From assembly GCA_018398815.1 (NCBI GenBank), contig CM031626.1, positions 35,558,482 to 35,622,481 of the forward strand: DNA of 64,000 nt. Direction: 5' to 3'. The position numbers and the translations under genes were made by a program. The notes beneath the pieces are model-generated. The model was given only the letters and a program-made list of their open reading frames with translations, did no database searches and was not told where the DNA came from. This document shows positions 19,782 to 30,764 of the stretch, piece after piece (within the stretch, counting starts at the first letter, position 1; every line of letters begins with the position of its first letter). This DNA is from Conus ventricosus. Its lineage: Eukaryota; Mollusca; Gastropoda; Neogastropoda; Conidae.

Positions 19782-22198
19782 ATGTGGGCAGTAGCGGTTC
19801 GACTCTGGAGCGCTTCAGGATGGACCTTAAGACGAAGGTTTTGTCTGGTCGTTATCATCCACACAAGAGGCATGTTGCAACTCTTCGTTTTGGAGGTATG
19901 TTCCATTTTCCTCGCATGGTATCTCCTTTCCTGCGGCGATGTGGAGTCGAACCCAGGTCCACATTATGGGGCACGACAGGCACATGAGATGGACCAACCG
20001 AACAACACTCGTAACCGTCATGACTATCTCCCATCTGGTCCTTTTTTTCATTCTGAATCTTCGACCCCAAATGATCTCCACAGAAATCTATTCGCCATGG
20101 CAGGATACGGTGAACAACAGGCTGCTGATACCGTGGACAGAGTAAGAAGACTGTACACCTGGTGTGAAGCCCTTCAGAACGACAACGATCAACTTCGAGA
20201 TGCAGTACGGCACCTTTCTACTCAATGCTCAATTCTACAAGAACAAAACAGCAATTTGTTTCAGTGGAAGGATTTGTTTATGGTCTCGACCCACAAAATG
20301 GAACGCCACATCGATAAGATCGAGTCTTTTTCTCGCAGAAATAATCTGAGGTTTTTCAACGTCCACGAAAGTGAACAGGAAGATGACGGCCAGTGCAGTA
20401 GGAAAATAATCCAGCTACTTACCAGATTTTTTCCAATGAAACAATGGACAGCTGATGACTTGGAACGAACACACCGTCTTGGCCAGAAGAACAGTAATCA
20501 CCCTCGCCCAGTCATTGTCCGTTTTTTCCGTTGGCGAGACAAGTTGTCCGTTCTCAGATCAAGAGACTGTCGAAGAGATCTCTCAACCTCTCTGGGGATT
20601 CGGATTGCATCGGACCTTACTGATCACCAGATGCAGGTGGTGAAAGAAGAAAGGACTGCAGGGAGGAGTGCATACGTCTGGAAGGGACGTCTGATCTATG
20701 GCAGCACAAAGAAACAGCAATACCAAGGTCAGAACAGCAATTTCAACATGAACCCTGCAAACACCCGTACATTTGAAGAGTCAAAGATGCACACAAACCG
20801 GGGGTATCATGCACCAGTGACATCACATTTGCGGAGAACTTCTCTCAAGTCCATCAACAGAACTCTCCCTGCACTGGAAATAAGCATCTGCCTTGGACAG
20901 CAGACATGGGAGCTTTTCCCTCCCTTCAGAGACGTGATATACAGTCTTCAAAGTTCAGGCAGGAGACTTCTAGCAGAAGGAGAAATCATGAGCAGCAAGA
21001 TCACATTACATCTCAGTCTACTTTTAGACCTGACGAGTTGCAGAACAGGTGTCCCACATTTGGAAAAAGAAACCCATCAGTATCGATTTCCGAAATCCCA
21101 GTACAACAAAACGAAGCCATTAAAACGCCGATGTCGGAAGAAACAACCTTTGTGCAGCAAAAGGGGGCTCTGACACAGCAAAGAAAAGCTTTCATCCAGT
21201 ACAAAACACTCTCAAAGCAACAAAGCCAAATCCTTTCGCAGAAAGAAGAGGCTACGATGCAACAACCTGAAGCTTCAGAGATACAAAGAGAAGTCTCAAT
21301 GCGGCAAAATGAACCTTCTACTCATCAAGAGTTGACAGACTTGGTGTTAGATTGTGTCCCCTACAACACAACTCAACAAGAAGCGGCAGTGCTGCAAGGA
21401 CAATCCCCACTACAGCAAAGACAAATATCAGAGCAGCAAAGGAAATCTCCAACACAGCAAAGAGAAACACTAATGCAGCAAGGAGAAGCTTCAATGCAAC
21501 AGAGTGAAATACTAGTGAAACAAACTCAAGCTCTGACACAAACAGAGAGTCCAAAATCCCAACGTCAACCAAAATACCGAAAAGTGGTTGACAGACTCGG
21601 TGTTAGACTGTGTCCCCTACAACACAATGAAAACTTGCCACAGATTTCCGAACCGTCTGCTGACTGTAGTAGGGACAGACACACTCCAGAATTTCCACCT
21701 CCTAAAGCGAACAGCAAATTTAGTGAAAACACAAGCAAAGGGAGAATAAGTGACTTGTCCAATGAAGACCAAGCCCACATCAATCTGGAGGGAGCCTGCA
21801 GTAGCACACCCCAGTTACCATGGAATGGAAGGTCGGGAGGAGCCAGTGGCCGGTATAGCCATTTCTCCCCACCCCTGTCGCCCCCTGATGACTCCCAGAT
21901 CAACAGCAGCCAGACTCAACCCAAGCAGCTGATTGATCCCTGGACCACTATAGACGAAGTGGAAGGCCAGTCCCCAGAACGTCGACAGCATGACGGAAGT
22001 GGCGAGATCGACTTCCAACAGGAACCCATGAAGCCTGACCAACAGAACTGCTCCATTGTGTCTGAAATCTCCTCAGCCAGTGGTATGCGAACACGGAGCA
22101 GGGCAAAATCCAGACAGACCCATGTCACTGAATGTTTCCCTCGTGTGAGAGTGGGCTCTTCGAAAACTGACACTGGTCAACAACTCCACAATACCTAG
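19782..22198 (+). pseudogene. LINE A ORF1: 2A leader, coiled coil, RNA-binding domain, Gln-rich tail
   Basis: It encodes the RNA-binding chaperone-like protein of the element. The ATG at 19782 opens the frame; a second ATG at 19872 starts a 30-residue leader (MLQLFVLEVC, SIFLAWYLLS) ending in CGDVESNPGP. Downstream are a coiled coil (ALQNDNDQLRDAVRHL), the L1-ORF1-like block FSRRNNLRFFNVHES, and PRPVIVRFFRWRDKLSVLRS. The frame stops at 21173, but from 20777 the next frame (-1) is open and runs to 22198. That tail is very Gln-rich (PVQQNEAIK, QQREISEQQ-like units) with Ser/Pro/Thr. The overlap allows either a programmed -1 shift or a one-base indel. The stop at 22198 lies 21 bases before the first ORF2 frame. 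Confidence 0.85.
19872..19961 (+). promoter_or_regulatory. 2A translational-recoding signal with hydrophobic leader
   Basis: DVESNPGP is encoded at 19938-19961 and fits the 2A consensus D-x-E-x-N-P-G-P. The ribosome is expected to skip the bond between the last Gly and Pro (between 19958 and 19959). The preceding 20 residues are hydrophobic (LQLFVLEVCSIFLAWYLL), as in 2A sequences that double as signal peptides. Confidence 0.85.
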
Positions 22199-22219
22199 GG
22201 ACTCGGCCCTGCCCGTATT

Positions 22220-25200
22220 TTGGACCCTGCACGTGATTCACACACCCACAGCATTGCAACAAAATACGTCCACACTATAACATTTCTGACATATAATATT
22301 GAAGGGCTGAAAACAATTTACCAACCGGAGGTTAGAACATTTCTACAAAATTATGACATTATTTTCTTTACTGAAACATTTTCGATACATTTTCCAGCTC
22401 ATCTTTTCCCCTCTTTTGATGTGTGGCTATCACCTGGTATAAAAGTATCTGATAGTTTAACAGCTCGCCTGTCAGGTGGTGTTACAATGTTGGTAAAAAA
22501 GCTATATGCAAAATATGTACAATATATTTCAGTAGAAATCGACAATTGTATAGTCTTAAGAGTTTCAAAAAAGTTAACGGATTAGAAACTGATTGTTTGA
22601 TTATAGGCATGTACATTCCACCATCGCAGAGCATTTACTATGAAGAAACTGAGATTTACAATGGGGTTTATTTATTAGAGCATTGCATTCTTGATATGTA
22701 TGAACAGTACGGTGACTTACCTGTTATTATTATGGGTGATTTAAATTCAAGAACTGGTAATGCTAACGCCAATACGCTTTCTATTCCTGATGTTACCTTC
22801 TTCGAAGATGACGATACTGATGTAGAATTACAATATGCAAGAAATTCAAAAGACAGAGTTATCAATAATTTTGGTCGATACTTAATTAAACTCTGTGAGC
22901 AGTTCTCCTTGATAATTTTAAATGGTTTGGTCCAAGGTGATCAGCAGGGTGCATTCACATATATAACATACAATGGCTCAAGCGTAATTGATTATTTTTT
23001 GATGTCTAAATCTATTATTAAACAAGCTTTAAAGCTGCAAGTTTTATCTAGAATAGAATCAAAACACATGCCAATAGAACTGACCTTAAATGTCCAAATT
23101 GTTAAACATGATAATGATAAGAACTATAAGAAACGTGTTATTGAAAAGTATGTGTGGGATCAAGAGAAATTAAATGAATACTGTGAAAAACAAAAATCAA
23201 AAGAAATACAAAGTATTTTTAGCAAAGCAATAGACCTTATTGATGTTGATATAGAGAGAGCTCTTACAAGGTTCTGTGAGGGCTTTGCGTTAGCTGGTGA
23301 ATGCATGAAGAAGAAGATTATAATTGATCCCTCTAAAAAGAGCCCGTGGTTTGATAAAGAATGCAGAGAAAACAGGTTACATGTAAGACAGTCTTTGAGA
23401 AACCATCAAAGATGCACAAACCCAAATAAAGCTGAAGAACTCAGAACTAAATACACTGATGAATTAAGGGAATATAAAAAACTTCTTAAAAGAAAAGAAT
23501 ATGAACATAATAGACAGACAATAGAAACACTTGAAAACAATGCACATGATCCTAAATTGTTCTGGGGTACCATCAAAAAGAGGGTTAACAACAAACATCA
23601 AGATTGCTCTGCTTCCTCTGAGGACTGGTATAACCATTTTCAGTGGGTCTTTAATGGTGACTGTGGGGAAAACGATTCTACTGAAAACAATGATCAAGGC
23701 GACACTTTTGTAGACAATTATCTAACAAACGAAGACATAGATTGCTCTTCTTTAGATGCTGAAATAACGGAACTAGAAGTTAATGAAGCTATTAAAGCCT
23801 TGAGAAATGGTAAAGCAGCTGGCCCAGATGGCTTTATTGGGAATTTTACAAGCATTCTGTCCTTTAGTTGTTTCTTTTCTGACGAAGTTTTTCAATAAAC
23901 TTTTTAATTTAGGAGCATTTCACTAAGCTGGTCTGTATCTATCATACACCCCCTCCTAAAAAAAGGTGATCCCAATTCCCCAAACAATTATCGAGGTATT
24001 TCTTTATCGAACATTAACAGCAAACTATATACCTTTATTTTGAATAAACGACTGACTAAATGGGTAGAAGATAATAATTTACTAAGTGAATTCCAAGCAG
24101 GCTTTAGAAATTTTTTTTAGTACAGTTGATCATATATTCACATTACTAGCATTGATACAAAAACAGCTTTCTTCTAAACAGAAACTCTATGCAGCAATTC
24201 ATTGATTTTAAGAAGGCTTTTGACCTTGTAAATAGAAACTATCTTTGGTTAATACTACGTAAAATATAGAATTCAAGGGAAATGTACAATTCTATCAGAA
24301 GTATGTACGAAGTTGTTAAAGCTAGGGTTCGAGTTAATAATGAAGTGACAGATGTGTTCATGTGCCCCAGCGGACTTAAACAAGGAGATAATTGCAGCCC
24401 AATTTTATTTGCTCTTTTCATTAACGAATTAGCCAATGATATCCTTCAGTCTGGAAAACACGGATAACCCTGACCTCTGATATCATTCAAATTCTAATTA
24501 TGTTATTCGCTGATGATGTTATTCTTATTTCCAGCACGATTATAGGTCTTCAACGTCAGCTGGATATTTTATATAATACTGCCCACAGATTACAACTTAC
24601 TGTTAACCATGAAAATTCGAAAATAGTTATTTTTAGAAATGGAGGCCACATAGCTTCTAGAGAAAAGTGGTTCTTTGGGGGTACAAATAGAAGTTGCCAA
24701 CCAGTATAAGTATTTAGGTATAATTTTTTCATCCGGTTTAACATTCTCTTATTCTCTAGAAGAGAGGGCCTTAAAGGCAAAAAAGTATGTTTGGAATTCT
24801 TAGATTTCTTTGGTCATTGGGGGAAAATTCACCAAAGTATTTTTCAAATTTTTGACATCCAAATCCAACCTATCTTGACGTATGGTTCAGAAGTATGGGG
24901 CTTAAGTGCTGACCATACAGTTATCGAAAGGTCCATTTGCTGGCAATCAAATGTTTTCTAAATATAAGCATTAAAACCCTGAGTGCACTAATATATTGCG
25001 AATCAAATAGATATCCTCTTTACATCCAAACATACACAAAATGTATTAAATATTGGCTTAAAGTCGTTCAGATGGAAAGTGACCGTATTCCTAAGAAAAG
25101 TTACGAAATGTTATACTTACTCCACTGTAATGGTAAGAGGAACTGGGTATCTAATATAATGTATACATTGTATAGGCATGGTTTTGGAATTGTTTGGGAG

Positions 25201-25849
25201 AACCAAGGTGTAGAAAACTGTAAACTGTTTTATATCCACCTTTAGGCAGAGACTAATCGATTGTCATGTTCAAGAACTTGATTCTACCATTCGTACTAAA
25301 GAACATTTCCAGTTGTATTCAACTTTCAGAGCTTTAGATCTTCCCCATTATTTATGCGCTATTAAGAACCCTGCATTGAGAAAGCATTTAACTAGACTAA
25401 GACTAGGTGTCTCCCAGCTCAATGCCCATAAATCTAAATATTCAAAATTCCAATATAAACTTGACTGTCCATTTTGTCCGAATGTTGTTGAATCAGAATT
25501 GCATTCTATATTAGTATGTCCACAATATAAAAGCCTTCGTGAAATGTACATCCCCCTAAATATTATAACCACCCTAACGGTTTCAAACTTGCTTTGCTTC
25601 TTTCTGACTCAAGAATGTGTATTAAGCTTGCTTTGTACTTATCGAAATTATTTACCACAAGGAACCAGAAAACCCAGTCTGCTTAAACAATGCTATGAAG
25701 CATTAGTTAACAAATCGTATATTTATAGCTATATAGTTATTCATGACCAATGTATGCCACTTGTTGAAAGATATGTTGCCACCAAGAACATTGTACATAT
25801 ATTGCTTACATTAATCTCACCCATGCGCGCCGATATATTTTTCACTTAA
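22220..25849 (+). pseudogene. LINE A ORF2: endonuclease and reverse transcriptase, frameshifted
   Basis: This protein would nick target DNA and reverse-transcribe the element RNA. The endonuclease begins with TFLTYNIEGLKT and DIIFFTETF (22220-22585), shifts frame near 22560, then shows MYIPPSQSIYYE, MGDLNSRTG (about 22732), VIDYFLM and KHMPIEL, where Lys replaces the Asp of the usual SDH motif. RT follows: KAAGPDGFIG (about 23812), PNNYRGISLSNINSK (about 23975), IDFKKAFDLVNR, LKQGDNCSPILFALFINEL, and the catalytic LFADDVILIS (about 24503). The C-terminal Cys motif is CPFCPNVVESELHSILVCPQ (about 25470). Frame changes occur near 22560, 23890, 24110, 24200, 24470, 24700 and 25250. The FADD motif is intact, but the ORF as sequenced cannot be translated through. 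Confidence 0.88.
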
Positions 25850-26180
25850 TATGTTGAAGATTTTGGTTATTAGATGTTTTTATTATTTTTGGCACGTGTA
25901 TCGGCAGTACGCATTGTTCTCTTCATTCCTTATCCCTATCCGCCCCACTCCACTTCGGGTTTGCATTATGACAGTTTCACTATTATTTATTCTTTTTCAA
26001 AACGATGTATATTCTTTGAAACGTCACTTGTACCCCTCCACGCATGGTCCCTCTAGCCCCTGTATTCTGTATTATGCCTATTGTGTGTGTAATCACCATG
26101 TATTTATGTTTATTCCTCAACCTGCCATCACCCCCTATTCCCCATTTGATACGGGCAGAAAGGCCTAATCATTAAACATT

Positions 26181-26200
26181 TTGGATTGGATTGGATTGGA
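26181..26200 (+). repeat. LINE A 3' pentamer tail (TTGGA)n
   Basis: Four TTGGA repeats directly before the 3' target-site duplication; LINEs of the CR1/L2 group often end in short tandem repeats rather than poly(A). Confidence 0.85.
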
Positions 26201-26214
26201 TCTCTCTCAATGAG
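26201..26214. repeat. LINE A target-site duplication, 3' copy
   Basis: TCTCTCTCAATGAG, identical to 19068-19081. Confidence 0.9.
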
Positions 26215-26520
26215 ATGATCTCACAGAGACCATATCACCTTCAGGAGCTCACTTGAAGATGATAATTTTGTTTGTTAATACTGCTTTTATTAGTACCTTT
26301 TGTAAGTAATAGACTTGACAGTCAGCTAGGTTACAGTGTCCTGATAGCATATTATTGTATGCTCATTAGGGACCATGCCTGTGGACAGTGTGGGGTTTTG
26401 TGCAACACGTGCCCTGGTGCTTAGCACATCTTTAAAACTTCATAGCCAGGCGTCAGATTCGTGCAGAAAAGACAGAAGAGAGAGGTGGCCCTGAGGAGCA
26501 GACTGCAGGGTTAGCTGTGT

Positions 26521-26661
26521 ATGTTGGTCACCGCTTACCTGTTGTGCTGTGGTGACGTGGAAATGAACCGTGGACCTGCAAACAGTGAGTGCCATACACG
26601 GGAGGAGATTACACACACAGTGACTGTGTCAAGGAGGCTGACGTGGTCAGGTAGCTAACTG
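26521..26661 (+). pseudogene. Decayed 2A-containing LINE ORF1 start (LINE C relic)
   Basis: A 46-codon plus-strand frame from ATG 26521 begins MLVTAYLLCCGDVEMNRGPA and ends at a TAG about 140 bases on. The stretch YLLCCGDVEMNRGP is the 2A signature with the first Pro of NPGP replaced by Arg (codon at 26569). It closely matches YLLSCGDVESNPGP of LINE A. Nothing downstream resembles ORF1, so this is probably an ORF1 5' fragment of a third, related LINE. It lies about 300 bp beyond the 3' end of LINE A, within the receptor intron. Confidence 0.55.
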
Positions 26662-26664
26662 TCA

Positions 26665-27980
26665 CATAGTTGGAATCCGAGGTAGAGGGGACTGTCCCGA
26701 GTTCGAACCGTCCCGATAGCAAAGGGAGACAGATTTATCCACTAGGACCTCGAGTATCAAGTGAGCATTACAGGCTCAGTCAGTCGAAGTGGATTAATAA
26801 CCAGAATTTGATGAACAGGAGTCTCCTGCTTGTTCAGTCGATATTGCTGTGGGGCACTGTGCTAATGCTTTGTCAGGCTAGCTGAATGCATGTGAGCATC
26901 GTTGTCGTACCTTTCTGTGGGATAATCACAGCGTGAAAATGGCCCTAAAAGTCTCAGTTGTGTTAGGAGAGAAGCGAACGCGTGAAATCCCATTCCCAGA
27001 AAGAGGAGTATGGTTAGTGGTGCACCAGTGCACATACGCGTGTATGAGTGCAGAGATAACCTTCATGTGTCAAGCCTGACAAATACATTAACTTAATTCA
27101 CTCAAGCAATACCATCACCATTTTCCCCATACTAGACAAAGACACATTTATTTGATGACACTGAAAACAAGCTTGGATCGACATGTCGTAGCATTCCCTA
27201 TTGATTTAGCGTCCATTTGAACTGGCCTGATGCGCTTTCTGGATGCTCGTCATTGTAGATATCTATCCACGATTGCATTACCATTCTACAAGCGGTGAGG
27301 TCTCCAAAGCAGGCCAGCTATCAAGTGGCCATGACAGGCTGATATATTTGATGGCTAGAGATACACGTCACGTTGGGCACGATGTGATGGCCCGGTACTC
27401 ATTAACCTGTGAGAGTTTTGGATCCTATCTTCCACACAACATCATCTATTCATCATATCAGTTGACTGTCTTCAATGATTGATACAAAGGTTAACCTTAC
27501 CCACTCTACATATGATCTCAGTGTCTTCGGTAACAGGTACGAAGGTTTCCATTTAGGTTACTACCACCTTTAAGTTTCAAAATCAGATTTCTGTCTGTGT
27601 CAGTGTCTGTCCTGCATGCCTATATCGCTTATTTATCTGGGTTAATCTTCATCTACGCCTTTCATGAAATGCACAGCATCAAGATTATCGATAACCAGAT
27701 GGGATTTTCCTTGTCGGTGGATGATGTGTAAAATAACAGATAAAAGCAAGAGCTAAAAGAGCGGGAGAAGGTCGACGTGGAATATGCAACAATCTAGAGA
27801 TCGACTGTTACAGCAGCTCTTGGAACAACAAACAGTGTACCTAGGTCTGGCTCCTTATGGGTCAGAATAAGCATTGAGGAAGTAACTACACCCACAGGGT
27901 ACAGAGAATGAAACAAGAAAAGATAAGCATCTAAAGAATCAAAGTCAAAAGCTATGCTTATACATTCTATGTGGTGCAGT
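26665..27980. other. Intronic DNA without recognisable features
   Basis: No domain-bearing frame, no TSD pair and no tandem repeat were noticed. It may contain 5' UTR remains of the LINE C relic. Confidence 0.5.
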
Positions 27981-28049
27981 GATCAGTCAGGGATAGGTAG
28001 AAACACACGATGAGAAAGGAGTAGTTTTTGGAAACAGAACAGCACGTAC

Positions 28050-28587
28050 CTGTCCAAGTCCACAGTCCATCTCATAGTCTTTACATGCAGGATGCTGACA
28101 AAAAAATTCGTCACGTCCATCATAACAATCCTCTCGAAAATCACACACCAAACTGTAAGGTACGAACTGTCCAGGTAGGTCACAATAAAAATATGGCAGT
28201 GTTAGTGCATGGGACATACTGCAAGTCGCCCTGTACCATGTCTCCGTGTTCTCCAGTTCCCTGCACTGACTTTTCACATCACAGGCCAGCAGTCGGTGAG
28301 TCAGGTGCTGCATGGGACAGATTTCCAGATGAACACGTGATACAGTCACGTTAACTGGGGCAGGAAGCGTGACAGGTTTTTTTATTCGGAGATGATCCGA
28401 GAAAGTAGGGACTTCACACACAAAGCCCTGTGCCGGACTACTACATTTCGTTCCAACAAATGCAAAGCGTACACCTGCTCCAGGCCAGCTAAAACAGTTT
28501 CCCTTATTCCATTCCACTCTATGAAGATTATAGGGTCTCAAAAAGAAAACGACAACGCCACTTTGCCAGTGTAAAGTGTTTGTGTAC
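28050..28587 (-). CDS. GRL101-like receptor, upstream exon (lectin-like end and LDLa repeats)
   Basis: The minus-strand exon starts after a TTTCCTCAG acceptor (first base 28587) and ends at CAG/GTACGT (28050). It reads LHWQSGVVVFF, then VEWNKGNCFSWPGAGVR and VGTKCSSPAQGFVCEVP, a Trp/Cys pattern like the C-terminal half of a C-type lectin or similar extracellular domain. A Cys-rich linker and an LDLa repeat follow (FYCDLPGQFVPYSLVC, FREDCYDGRDEFFC), then the first half of the next LDLa, which continues across the intron into the exon at 18495. The frame is open throughout. More N-terminal exons are expected at higher coordinates but were not convincingly found. A weak candidate near 28770-28870 reads FTETVLPGDFLYYSNASDVF without clear splice sites. 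Confidence 0.75.
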
Positions 28588-28629
28588 CTGAGGAAAAAAA
28601 TGACATTGACAGGTTATATATATTCTCAT

Positions 28630-28634
28630 TCTCT

Positions 28635-28693
<59 letters not shown>
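28630..28693. repeat. (CT)n microsatellite
   Basis: About 60 bp of (CT)n with one TCC interruption. Confidence 0.95.
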
Positions 28694-28697
<4 letters not shown>

Positions 28698-28769
28698 CTG
28701 TTTCATTCCCTCCTTTGTCTGCTTTGCTTAAAATCCTTAGTTTGTCAGGTCAGTGATGCACTAAGTACA

Positions 28770-28880
28770 GCTGGAAGACATCTGAGGCATTACTATAGTA
28801 CAGGAAATCACCAGGGAGCACTGTCTCAGTGAAAGCTATTCTGCTGTTTGAGCCAGTATGTGGATGGCGGGAAAACTACA
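28770..28880 (-). other. Weak candidate exon, CUB-like
   Basis: A minus-strand frame reads SNSRIAFTETVLPGDFLYYS then NASDVFQLYLVHH. The pattern resembles part of a CUB-type extracellular domain and lies directly upstream of the receptor exon. A CTGCAG acceptor is nearby, but the frame has a TAG right after it. Confidence 0.2.
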
Positions 28881-28889
28881 TTCTGCAGA

Positions 28890-29300
28890 AAGAAATGGAA
28901 TGGATGACAAAACACGACCAGAAGTACTTCTTGTTTATAAATAAAAAGAAATAAAAAAACGACTTCGAATGCTACCGTAAATATGTGATGGAGTTACTGT
29001 AATGTTCTTAGCAGTTACAAACATACAGAGGGGCTGTAACAGACACAAACATGGCCCACGTGTGACATGAGAGCATTAAACTGAATCTGTGCAGCTGTTG
29101 TCTCGCAGTATTGGTAATACCATTGAAAGGGAGCGCCTGAATATTCTGGGATGTTTAACAGCACTAAACAAGTGCATGCTGGGATACATATATTTCATTT
29201 TGTATTAAACTAGGTCGATGGACACAACACCCCTAAATTTAGAAAGTGAGCTGTTTAAAAAATAACATGAAATAGTATCATATATTTGCACATTTTAGCT
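28890..29300. other. No recognisable features
   Basis: AT-rich DNA without coding or repeat signals. Confidence 0.5.
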
Positions 29301-29310
29301 AGTATGTTCA

Positions 29311-29312
29311 AA

Positions 29313-29392
<80 letters not shown>
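29311..29392. repeat. (TG)n microsatellite
   Basis: About 80 bp of (TG)n with one TTTG interruption. Confidence 0.95.
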
Positions 29393-29394
<2 letters not shown>

Positions 29395-29399
29395 GAACA

Positions 29400-30055
29400 G
29401 CAACTACATGACAACTGATCTCTGCATTTGTAAAGAGGAAATCCAACTAGATGAAATTTAAAAAAAAAACACCACCTATTTCAGTTGGTCATACTTCAAG
29501 TGTCACTAGTCTACAGATTTCATAATTGAAATGCAAATTCATGGTGTCATTCCCAATGTGATATGACGTGTGCGTTGAAAACAAACGATAGCAATCAATA
29601 AACAAAACGTCGTTGACATTGAATACGTGCTTATTCATAAGGACTATTGAGAAAGTGTTGTGTGTAAGTAACTAAGAGTACATGCGCGCTAACTGTTTTT
29701 TCCTTCAAATAAGAGTCTGTGTTTGTTTCTTTTCCTTCTGATATAGAAAACTAACAATAAATCAGAACTCACTAAAATTCTACCTGTTCTATTATGCATT
29801 TGCTAATGAATGCAGCTGTCACTATGAGCTGACTTGCCAATTGTGTCTTATCATAGTGTCACAGGTCAGGTTTGCCCGCGACAGCCAGAACAAAAATTTC
29901 TATCTTAGGTAGACGGATCATTCTTTGGCTGTTGAGATTTGCAGTTTTTCCACTCTTTCTTCAGTGCAGGGGTACATGTGGAGTAAGTGAACTGCACTGC
30001 AGCAGTAATGCCGCCCGCACAGCACGCGCTCGACAGCGACCTGTGTGCTGAGCAC
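29400..30055. other. No recognisable features
   Basis: Mostly AT-rich, turning GC-richer near 30000. No domain-bearing frame was seen on either strand. Confidence 0.5.
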
Positions 30056-30056
30056 T

Positions 30057-30082
30057 GCTCTCTCTCTCTCTCTCTCTCTCTC

Positions 30083-30139
<57 letters not shown>

Positions 30140-30150
30140 ACCCCCCCCCC
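30057..30150. repeat. (CT)n microsatellite with poly-C end
   Basis: (CT)n with TCC interruptions ending in a C run at about 30141-30150. A second poly-C run is at about 30328-30350. Confidence 0.95.
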
Positions 30151-30159
30151 AGCAATGTT

Positions 30160-30620
30160 GCAATGTTCGTTTTCCCCCATTTCTCCTTTAGGATGCACCC
30201 ATCCAGGTCGAGTCGGTCTAATTTAATGGTTGGCGTGGAACGAGGAAGAGGAATTGTTGTGAATATAAAGAAGTAAAGCGTATTGGTCACAGGAGTGCAC
30301 TGAGTGAACAAAGTGGATAAAGAGATGCCCCCCCCCCCCCCCCCACCCCCGTTGCTTCCCCGCTCCCCCATTCCCCAACTTGTACATGCTATCGTTCGTT
30401 TTCGATTGCTTTGGTTGGCCAGGACTGTTTGGTACCACAGCACTTGGCTGCAGGTCACATGTTTGGGGGCTCTGTTGCAAACATCCGGCTTCATGTTCTT
30501 CCCTGACCACCAGATCCAGGAGTCTTTCATCTGCCTGAAGAGCCAGGAGGACCCTGGAGCCGGACGTGGGCTTCAAAGGGATATGTGTGGGCTGAATTAT
30601 ATGGGGTACCTCAACACCCA
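30160..30620. other. Open but unrecognised stretch
   Basis: Both strands have frames of more than 100 codons ending in the following (CA)n tract. The minus-strand frame reads LLALQADERLLDLVVREEHE and the plus-strand one reads VTCLGALLQTSGFMFFPDHQ. Neither was recognised. Confidence 0.35.
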
Positions 30621-30622
30621 TG

Positions 30623-30624
<2 letters not shown>

Positions 30625-30701
<77 letters not shown>
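30625..30701. repeat. (CA)n microsatellite
   Basis: About 77 bp of uninterrupted (CA)n. Confidence 0.97.
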
Positions 30702-30704
<3 letters not shown>

Positions 30705-30764
30705 CCGGGAAGCTGGGCCTTCTGTTGAATTTTGCAGCTGATGATGTTCGAACTTGTTTGCTCA

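Larger units (their letters stand above)
19082..26200 (+). mobile_element. LINE A: end-to-end non-LTR retrotransposon with 2A in ORF1
   Basis: A 7.1 kb element bounded by a 14-bp target-site duplication, with a 5' UTR of about 700 bp, ORF1 (L1-type RNA-binding protein preceded by a 2A motif), ORF2 (apurinic-type endonuclease, RT, C-terminal Cys motif), a 3' UTR, and a short pentamer tail (TTGGA)4 at about 26181-26200. APE endonuclease, microsatellite tail and an ORF1 starting with 2A point to the CR1/L2/Rex1 group of LINEs; the exact clade needs a phylogeny. It sits in the receptor intron, antisense to the gene. ORF2 has several frameshifts. Confidence 0.9.
18496..28049 (-). other. Receptor intron, carrying LINE A
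   Basis: The intron is defined by a CAG/GTACGT donor (exon end 28050) and a TTTAG acceptor (exon start 18495). Joining the exons restores a continuous LDLa repeat (MDCGLGQ + CVDVRKRCNGFKDC). About 7.1 kb of the intron is LINE A, on the opposite strand to the receptor. Confidence 0.75.
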
